Below, one piece after another: positions 1-5,326 of a stretch of DNA of 5,326 nucleotides. Origin of the DNA: Deinococcus rhizophilus (GTDB lineage Bacteria; Deinococcota; Deinococci; Deinococcales; Deinococcaceae); assembly GCF_030271215.1 (NCBI RefSeq), contig NZ_JASNGB010000195.1:1-5326 (forward strand). Reading direction: 5' to 3'. The first letter of the stretch is position 1. Each line of letters begins with the position of its first letter. Made by a program: the position numbers and the translations under genes. The notes beneath the pieces were generated by a model, which saw only the letters and a list, made by a program, of their open reading frames with translations, was not told the DNA's origin and did not search any database.

Positions 1-187
1 GGGAGTTGGCCCAGGCCCTCGCCCGCGAACTCGGGGCGCTGGACGCCGACCTCGCGGCGGGGGACCCGGAACGGCCGCTGGCGGGGTACCTCCACGTCTC
101 GGGCACGCCGCTGCCCGATCCGGCGCGGCCCGACCTCCCCAGCCGCCTGCTCGCCCGGCTGACCCAACCCGGCGCGAGGGGACGGAG

Positions 188-191
<4 letters not shown>
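1..191 (+). CDS. C-terminal end of an unidentified protein (5'-truncated by the window)
   Basis: The reading frame is open from the first complete codon (bases 3-5) to a TGA at 189-191, giving about 62 residues. The internal TTG at base 6 is unlikely to be the true start because the frame continues off the left edge and no ribosome binding site can be seen. The visible part is an Ala/Leu/Asp-rich helix-like stretch, then a segment containing DPERPLAGY, then a Pro/Arg-rich tail. It has no motif that fixes a family. The stop overlaps the GTG start of the glycosyltransferase by four bases (GTGA), so the two are probably translationally coupled and functionally related. Glycosyltransferases of this type often sit next to acyltransferases (CruC/CruD in green sulfur bacteria, CrtQ/CrtO in staphylococci). 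A phospholipid/glycerol acyltransferase-like protein is therefore a guess from context, not something the residues show. Confidence 0.7.
176..182 (+). promoter_or_regulatory. Ribosome binding site for the glycosyltransferase GTG start
   Basis: GAGGGGA lies five bases before the GTG at 188, inside the last codons of the upstream gene. It supports the GTG rather than a later start. A second purine run (GGAGG, 184-188) overlaps the start codon itself and is too close to be used. Confidence 0.6.
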
Positions 192-1279
<1,088 letters not shown>

Positions 1280-1302
1280 GAACCTATGCCGCGTCTCCCG
1301 GC

Positions 1303-1307
1303 AGGAG
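1303..1307 (+). promoter_or_regulatory. Ribosome binding site for the desaturase gene
   Basis: AGGAG ends three bases before the ATG at 1311. The spacing is short, but it is the only purine-rich site in the 31-base gap after the glycosyltransferase stop. The FAD-binding motif begins at residue 12, which fits this start. No convincing promoter is seen in the gap, so the gene is read as part of the same operon. Confidence 0.6.
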
Positions 1308-1310
1308 CTT

Positions 1311-2726
1311 ATGAGCCCCCGCATCCGGCACATCGCCGTTCTCGGGGCGGGCTTCGCGGGCCTTGCGGCGGCGCTGCGCTTGGCACAGGCCGGGGCCAGG
1401 GTCACCGTGCTGGACGCCCTGGAACGGCCCGGCGGCAAGGCAGCGCTGGGCTACGAGGACTTTTCCAGCGGTCCCACCGTCGTCACCATGCCGCAGGTCT
1501 TCCGGGGCCTGCACGCCCGGCTGGGGCTGGAGTTGCCCCCGCTGGAACCCGCCCGCCCCACCACGACCTATCACGCGCTGTCGGGCCGCACCTTCGCGCC
1601 CCAGGCCCTGCACGTGGCCGGGAGCCTGGAGCCGACGCTAGCGCAGCTCTCCCCGCCGGAGGCCCGCGACTATGCCCGGCTGCTGGGGGCCGCCCGGCAG
1701 ATGTACGAAGACGCCGCGCCCACCTTCATCTTCGGGCCGCCGCCGGGCCGCGCCGCGCTCGCCCGCTACGCCCTCACGCGGGGGCACCGGGCCGCGCCGA
1801 CGCAGAGCCTGGCCCGCCTCGTGCGCAGTGGCCCCTTTCTCACCCCCTTCTGGCTGCGCTTCGCCACCTACCTGGGGGCCGACCCCTACCGCGCTCCCGC
1901 CGTCCTGCACAACATCTCCTGGGTGGAACTGGGCTACGGGGTCTGGCATCTGGAGGGGGGGCTGGGGGCGCTCGCCGGGCGGCTGCACGGGCGGGCGGCG
2001 GCGCTGGGGGTGCGCTTCGAGTTCGGCACGCGGATCAAGCTTCTGAGCGCCCACGGCGGGCAGGTGCTGGGCGCCCACACCAGCCGGGGAGCCTTCGCCG
2101 CCGACGCCTGGGTCAGCGCGGCCGACCGGGCCCTCACGCGCGGGTGGCTGGGGCTCCCGGCCGACCCCGCCCCGCGCGGCCTGAGCGGCTTTGCCCTGCA
2201 ACTGCGGCTCTCGGAAAACCGGGGCCATGCCCACCACATCTTCTGGCCCGCCGCGTATGCCCAGGAGTGGCGCGACATCCGCGCCGGGCGGCTGCCGGGA
2301 GACCCCACCCTCTACCTGCACCTCGACGGCGACCGGGCCTTCCTGCTCGTCAACGCGCCGCCGCGCCCGGAGGCTGCCGGGAAGGCGCAGGAGTACGGCG
2401 AGTTCCTGCTGCGCCAGCTTCAGGCCCGCTTCCCGCTGGAGGTCTCGGCATGGCGGCCCCTCTCCCCCGCCGACTACGCCCGCACCGGGGTGGGGGGAGC
2501 GCTGTACGGGCAGGCGCCGCACGGCCTGACCGGGAGCCTGCGCCCCGGCTGGACGCTGCCCGGGGCACGGAATCTGGTGCAGGTGGGCGGCACGGTGCAT
2601 CCGGGTGGAGGGGTGCCGCTGTCGCTGCTCTCGGGCTGGAACGGGGCCGGACGGCTGCTGGGCCTGCCCTACGACGACCTCGGTGGCCGGGACGTGCCCG
2701 GCGAGGGGGAAACGTGGCCCGGCTGA
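1311..2726 (+). CDS. CrtI/CrtD-family FAD-dependent carotenoid desaturase (probable 3',4'-desaturase)
   Basis: The 471-residue flavoprotein has an N-terminal Rossmann dinucleotide fold with GAGFAG (12-17), an acidic residue ending the second strand (Asp35) and RPGGK (39-43). It also has the family segment GVWHLEGG (210-217) and the C-terminal FAD signature in TVHPGGGVPLSLLSGWNGA (428-446). These mark the phytoene desaturase/hydroxycarotenoid desaturase/carotenoid oxidase superfamily. At 471 residues it is a little shorter than most CrtI enzymes (about 490-550). The usual Pro in GxxxPxGG is Leu214 here. Because it sits with tailoring genes and not with phytoene synthase (crtB), a late-pathway role such as CrtD-type C-3',4' desaturation is more likely than phytoene desaturation; D. 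radiodurans has such an enzyme in deinoxanthin synthesis. A CrtO-like ketolase or CrtP-like oxidase cannot be excluded. The family call is firm, the exact reaction is not. Its last 13 bases overlap the P450 start. Confidence 0.9.
   Translation: MSPRIRHIAVLGAGFAGLAAALRLAQAGARVTVLDALERPGGKAALGYEDFSSGPTVVTMPQVFRGLHARLGLELPPLEPARPTTTYHALSGRTFAPQALHVAGSLEPTLAQLSPPEARDYARLLGAARQMYEDAAPTFIFGPPPGRAALARYALTRGHRAAPTQSLARLVRSGPFLTPFWLRFATYLGADPYRAPAVLHNISWVELGYGVWHLEGGLGALAGRLHGRAAALGVRFEFGTRIKLLSAHGGQVLGAHTSRGAFAADAWVSAADRALTRGWLGLPADPAPRGLSGFALQLRLSENRGHAHHIFWPAAYAQEWRDIRAGRLPGDPTLYLHLDGDRAFLLVNAPPRPEAAGKAQEYGEFLLRQLQARFPLEVSAWRPLSPADYARTGVGGALYGQAPHGLTGSLRPGWTLPGARNLVQVGGTVHPGGGVPLSLLSGWNGAGRLLGLPYDDLGGRDVPGEGETWPG
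2703..2709 (+). promoter_or_regulatory. Ribosome binding site for the P450 GTG start
   Basis: GAGGGGG lies four bases before the GTG at 2714, within the last codons of the desaturase gene. It selects this start within a reading frame that stays open for hundreds of codons further upstream by chance. Confidence 0.6.
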
Positions 2727-3883
2727 CCCCCCTCGCGGCCCTGCCCGAACCCCCGCCCCGCCCCGGCTCCGGCCACCTGCAGGACTGGGCGCGGGCACCG
2801 CTGCCGCTGCTGGAGGAGGGAGCGCGGCGGGCGCGGGACGGCGGCGGGAGCCTCTTCCGGCTGCGGCTGGGCCTTCCGGCGGTGCTGGGTTTCAGTCCGG
2901 AGTGGAACCGCCGGGTGCTGACCGACCTGGGAACCTTTCGCAGCGCGGGCACCTTTCCGCGCCTGGTGCCTTTCATTGCGGGCGGCATCGTCCTGACCGA
3001 TGCGCCGGGGCACCGCGCCCGCCGGGGGGTGCTGAATCCGGCGTTCGGCCGATCAGAGCTGGAGGCCCTGCGCGAGCGGGTCCGCCTCGCCCGGCCCCCC
3101 GTCCCCACGGGCGAGTTCGACGCACTGGAGTGGGCCGACCGCGCCGTGCTGCGGATGCTGAACGCGGCCTATTTCAGCGGCGAGTTTCCGGAAGACCTGC
3201 TGCACGCCTTTCTCGCCCCGCTGCGGCGGCCCTTTCCGTCTCCGGCGCTGCCCCGGCCCCGGCTCTTTGCCCGCGTCCGGGCCGAGCTGGAGTGGCTGGC
3301 CCTGCGGCGACGGGCGGCAGGCAGCGGGGACGACCTCCTCGGGGTCCTCGCTCCCCTTCCCGGCGGGCTGGAGGAGGTGCGCATCAGCCTCGCCGCCGCC
3401 CACGACACCACCACGCACGCGCTGGCCTGGACGATGTGGCACCTCGCCCGGCATCCGCAGTGGCACACGCGGGAGGGCCACCCCGCTGCCCTGAAAGAAA
3501 CCCTGCGCCTGTACCCCCCCGGTTGGATGGGCAGCCGCCGCCTGGGGGCAGAGCTGGAGTGGGACGGCACGCACCTCCCGCGCGGCACGCTGGTCCTCTA
3601 CAGCCCCTACGTCAGTGCCCGCGACCCAGAGCGCTGGGAGGCCCCCGGCGAGTTCCGGCCCCAGCGCTGGCAGAAGCCGCCCCCGGCCTGGACCTACCTG
3701 CCCTTTGGCGGCGGCGAGCGCATCTGCCTGGGGATGCACCTCGCGCACCTGATCATCCTGGAAGCGCTCGCCGCGTTGCCCCCACTCGCGCCTGTGGGCG
3801 ACGACCCCGTGCCCTGGGCCGGAGTGACGCTGGGGCCGGTGGGACCGGTGCGGGTGCGGCCGGCCGGGGAGTCGGCGCCGTGA
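2714..3883 (+). CDS. Cytochrome P450, probable carotenoid hydroxylase
   Basis: This heme monooxygenase has 389 residues from the GTG start. Features in order: Pro-rich N-terminal hinge (11-18), helix-C heme-propionate contact HRARR (His100/Arg104) followed by NPAF (108-111), I-helix oxygen-activation motif AAHDTT (228-233), K-helix ExxR (Glu262, Arg265), the FRPQRW region (314-319) and the heme loop FGGGERICLG (331-340) with Cys338 as axial thiolate. All essential residues are present, so it should be active. There is no N-terminal membrane anchor, as is usual for bacterial soluble P450s. It is short: the I-helix Thr233 to Glu262 distance is 29 residues, so the J-helix region looks trimmed. 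No ferredoxin or reductase gene is in the window, so electrons must come from elsewhere. The 13-base overlap with the desaturase gene suggests coupling and a carotenoid substrate. D. radiodurans has a CYP287-family carotenoid 2-beta-hydroxylase, and this may be its counterpart; family assignment needs alignment. Confidence 0.93.
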   Translation: MARLTPLAALPEPPPRPGSGHLQDWARAPLPLLEEGARRARDGGGSLFRLRLGLPAVLGFSPEWNRRVLTDLGTFRSAGTFPRLVPFIAGGIVLTDAPGHRARRGVLNPAFGRSELEALRERVRLARPPVPTGEFDALEWADRAVLRMLNAAYFSGEFPEDLLHAFLAPLRRPFPSPALPRPRLFARVRAELEWLALRRRAAGSGDDLLGVLAPLPGGLEEVRISLAAAHDTTTHALAWTMWHLARHPQWHTREGHPAALKETLRLYPPGWMGSRRLGAELEWDGTHLPRGTLVLYSPYVSARDPERWEAPGEFRPQRWQKPPPAWTYLPFGGGERICLGMHLAHLIILEALAALPPLAPVGDDPVPWAGVTLGPVGPVRVRPAGESAP

Positions 3884-3909
3884 CCTGCCCCGGAATGGCC
3901 CGGTTGAGG

Positions 3910-3938
3910 TTGACGCATCCTGCATACCGCGCTACCTT
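3910..3938 (+). promoter_or_regulatory. Predicted sigma-70-type promoter in the P450-DUF418 gap
   Basis: TTGACG (3910-3915) is separated by 17 bases from TACCTT (3933-3938). This is close to the TTGACA and TANNNT consensus with ideal spacing, and transcription would start near 3945. The -35 box overlaps a tandem GGTTGA GGTTGA repeat (3902-3913). The next element downstream is a terminator hairpin at 3949, so this promoter may drive a very short or attenuated transcript, or read through into DUF418. Confidence 0.5.
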
Positions 3939-3948
3939 GGTTCTATCA

Positions 3949-3972
3949 CCGCCCGAGGAGGCGGCTTTTTTT
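3949..3972 (+). terminator. Intrinsic terminator after the carotenoid operon
   Basis: A CCGCC/GGCGG stem (3949-3953 with 3960-3964) encloses the six-base loop CGAGGA. One C and then seven T (3966-3972) follow. The T tract is the only long one in this GC-rich window. It lies 65 bases beyond the P450 stop, so it probably ends the operon. The stem is short but all C/G. Confidence 0.75.
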
Positions 3973-3999
3973 GGCTCCGTTCAGGTGGTCTGCCCGCGC

Positions 4000-4005
4000 T
4001 AGCCT
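4000..4005 (+). promoter_or_regulatory. Predicted -10 box for leaderless expression of DUF418
   Basis: TAGCCT fits TANNNT and ends six bases before the ATG at 4012, so transcription would begin at or next to the start codon. There is no convincing Shine-Dalgarno sequence before this ATG (only GAGCG), which fits a leaderless mRNA, a common class in Deinococcus. No well-placed -35 box is visible, which lowers confidence. Confidence 0.45.
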
Positions 4006-4011
4006 GAGCGA

Positions 4012-5178
4012 ATGAGCCTCCCCGCTGAGCCCACACCTCCCCCTGCGCCGGAGTCCGGGCCGCTGCATCCGGTGACCGTGGGGGACCGTTCGCCGTTGCC
4101 CGACGTGCTGCGGGGGCTGGCACTGCTGGGCATCCTGGTCGTCAACGTGCAGGACTTCGCGGGCTTCCGCGAGTGGACGCAGACGGGCGTGGACCGCGCA
4201 GTGCAGGTCCTCACCGACATCTTCTTCAACGGGCGTTCCATCAGCCTGTTCGCCATGCTGTTCGGCTGGGGGGCGGCGGGGCTGCTGACCCGGCACGGTT
4301 CAGGTCTCCTGACCCGGCGGCTGCTCGTGCTGCTGGGACTCGGCACCCTGCACGGCGTACTGGTGTGGCACGGCGACATCATCTCCAACTACGCGCCGCT
4401 GGCGCTGGTCCTGCTGGTCACGGTGCGCCTCTCCATGCGGGCGCTGCTCGGCCTCGCCGGGGTGCTGGGGGGTTACTGGCTGGTGTCGGGCGTGATGCTG
4501 GCCCTCGTTTACTGGACGAGTCCCCGCGTCCGTACCCCAGGGCTCCCCGACCTCGCTCCGGGCATGACCTACGTGGAGGTGGTGGGCGGGCGGGCGGCCA
4601 CTTTCCTCGACGACCTGATCGGGGGCAGCCTCTACAACGGCCCGTGGCTGATCGCTCTGTTTCTGCTGGGGGCAGCGGCGCAGCGCAGCGGCCTGCTGAC
4701 CCGCCCGCACGAGCACCGACCGCTGCTGCGCCGCATGATGGTCTGGGGGCTGGGGTTGGGGCTGCCGCTGGGGGCCTTGCTCGCGTGGCTGAACACCCAG
4801 AGTGGGCTCGCCGCTGGGCTGATCGCCATTCCGGTCCGCATGGGCGGCGGCATCGCCAGTGCGCTGGGCTATGTGGGAGTGCTGGGGCTGCTCGCTGCGC
4901 GAGACCGTCTGGGCCCCCTGCGGGCCTTCGCCGCCAGCGGGCGCGTCGCCCTGACGAACTACGTCCTACAGAGCCTGGTGATGACCACAGTCTTTTACCC
5001 CTACGCCGGGGCACAGTTTGGCCGCTGGGGAGCTGCTCCCGCCGTGGTACTGGCCCTGGGGGTGGCTCTCGCCCAGCTTCCCCTCAGCGGTTGGATGTTG
5101 CGGACGTGGGGCACTGGGCCACTGGAAAGGTTGGTGCGGACGCTGGTATATGCCAGGCGGCGCCAAAGGACCAACTGA
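4012..5178 (+). CDS. DUF418 (YeiB-like) multipass membrane protein
   Basis: This 388-residue integral membrane protein has no established biochemical function. The family hallmarks are clear: an N-terminal [13 protein letters not shown] segment (33-45), [16 protein letters not shown] (72-87), [14 protein letters not shown] followed by [10 protein letters not shown] (102-115 and 119-128), and the C-terminal DUF418 block beginning [13 protein letters not shown] (310-322) and ending [12 protein letters not shown] (369-380). About eight to ten hydrophobic segments are seen, for example near 34-50, 76-92, 103-120, 126-140, 145-167, 209-224, 243-260, 266-296 and 341-360. The length is normal for the family. 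DUF418 proteins resemble integral-membrane acyltransferases in their start motif and have been proposed to act in transport or envelope modification; neither is shown here. A terminator and its own promoter separate it from the carotenoid operon, so a pigment role is not implied. The ATG is chosen because of the TANNNT box and absence of a longer supported start. Confidence 0.9.
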   Translation: MSLPAEPTPPPAPESGPLHPVTVGDRSPLPDVLRGLALLGILVVNVQDFAGFREWTQTGVDRAVQVLTDIFFNGRSISLFAMLFGWGAAGLLTRHGSGLLTRRLLVLLGLGTLHGVLVWHGDIISNYAPLALVLLVTVRLSMRALLGLAGVLGGYWLVSGVMLALVYWTSPRVRTPGLPDLAPGMTYVEVVGGRAATFLDDLIGGSLYNGPWLIALFLLGAAAQRSGLLTRPHEHRPLLRRMMVWGLGLGLPLGALLAWLNTQSGLAAGLIAIPVRMGGGIASALGYVGVLGLLAARDRLGPLRAFAASGRVALTNYVLQSLVMTTVFYPYAGAQFGRWGAAPAVVLALGVALAQLPLSGWMLRTWGTGPLERLVRTLVYARRRQRTN

Positions 5179-5223
5179 AAAGGGGACCGACGCCCATGGA
5201 TGTCGCTCCCTCTCATTTCAATG

Positions 5224-5255
5224 GAAAACACCCCGAGCCAGATGACCCGGGGTGT
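5224..5255 (-). terminator. Predicted terminator of the 16S rRNA transcript
   Basis: An eight-base perfect stem, ACACCCCG (5228-5235) with CGGGGTGT (5248-5255), encloses a 12-base loop. Read on the minus strand the stem is followed by a short U run (UUUUCC, counting the last stem base), as expected for termination of the rRNA transcript. On the plus strand it is followed by ATTCGC, a poor U tract, so any action on DUF418 mRNA would be weaker, although a shared bidirectional role is possible. Confidence 0.6.
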
Positions 5256-5285
5256 ATTCGCATCGCTGGTGCGTGACGTGACCTA

Positions 5286-5326
<41 letters not shown>

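Noticed and set aside
1286..2713. Open frame of 476 codons lying over the desaturase gene and continuing into the P450 frame, which could be read as an 865-residue fusion.
   Set aside because: The frame is a GC-rich, stop-poor shadow: its translation is Arg/Ala/Pro/Gly-rich with no domain, and the true P450 begins at the GTG at 2714 with its own ribosome binding site.
1638..2798. Minus-strand open frame (386 codons) opposite the desaturase.
   Set aside because: Same shadow pattern: Gly/Gln/Pro/Arg-rich, no recognisable domain, spans the desaturase/P450 junction.
3884..4011. Search for the Deinococcus radiation/desiccation response motif (palindrome near TTATGTCATTGACATAA) as a control site.
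   Set aside because: No matching palindrome is visible in this gap or before the other genes.
4173..5276. Plus-strand open frame (367 codons) overlapping DUF418 and running past it.
   Set aside because: Out of frame with the clear DUF418 motifs, Arg/Ala/Gly/Pro-rich; its tail would also run through the predicted rRNA terminator.
5256..5283. CGCA/TGCG mini-hairpin and GTGAC GTGAC repeat next to the 16S end, considered as an RNase III processing stem or regulator site.
   Set aside because: Only four base pairs, and the pairing partner of a real 16S processing stem would be in the unseen 5' leader; not testable here.

Overview
The window is strongly GC-rich, with G or C at most third codon positions and GTG starts at two of the four complete genes. 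It most likely comes from the Deinococcus-Thermus group, probably a Deinococcus. Three things support this: a carotenoid-tailoring gene set of the kind used to make deinoxanthin-like pigments, a 16S rRNA 3' end with no 23S gene behind it (unlinked rRNA genes are known in this phylum), and a probable leaderless promoter of the TANNNT type described in Deinococcus. Species assignment is inference.

Layout. Bases 1-3883 read as one plus-strand operon: the 3' end of an unidentified protein (1-191), a family-2 glycosyltransferase (188-1279), a CrtI/CrtD-family FAD-dependent carotenoid desaturase/oxidase (1311-2726) and a cytochrome P450 (2714-3883). The first pair overlaps by 4 bases, the last pair by 13, and the middle pair is 31 bases apart. 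A 128-base intergenic gap (3884-4011) follows. It holds a good sigma-70-type promoter, an intrinsic terminator directly after that promoter, and a TANNNT box placed for leaderless expression of the next gene. Bases 4012-5178 encode a YeiB-type DUF418 multipass membrane protein. It is convergent with a minus-strand 16S rRNA gene, of which only the last 38 bases are present (5289-5326). The 110 bases between them contain a hairpin that probably terminates the rRNA transcript.

How the genes fit together (inference): the desaturase adds or shifts double bonds in a carotenoid, the P450 hydroxylates it (Deinococcus radiodurans has a CYP287-family carotenoid 2-beta-hydroxylase as precedent), and the glycosyltransferase attaches a sugar to a hydroxyl group. 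The result would be a polar, membrane-anchored xanthophyll glycoside. The upstream partial gene might be the acyltransferase that often accompanies such glycosyltransferases, but the visible 62 residues do not prove it. DUF418 has no demonstrated link to the pathway. No tRNA, CRISPR array, insertion sequence or clear sign of horizontal transfer was seen. The window looks like a coherent pigment operon rather than a wholly new system. Its most notable points are the compact operon, the promoter-terminator arrangement at 3910-3972 and the stand-alone 16S gene.
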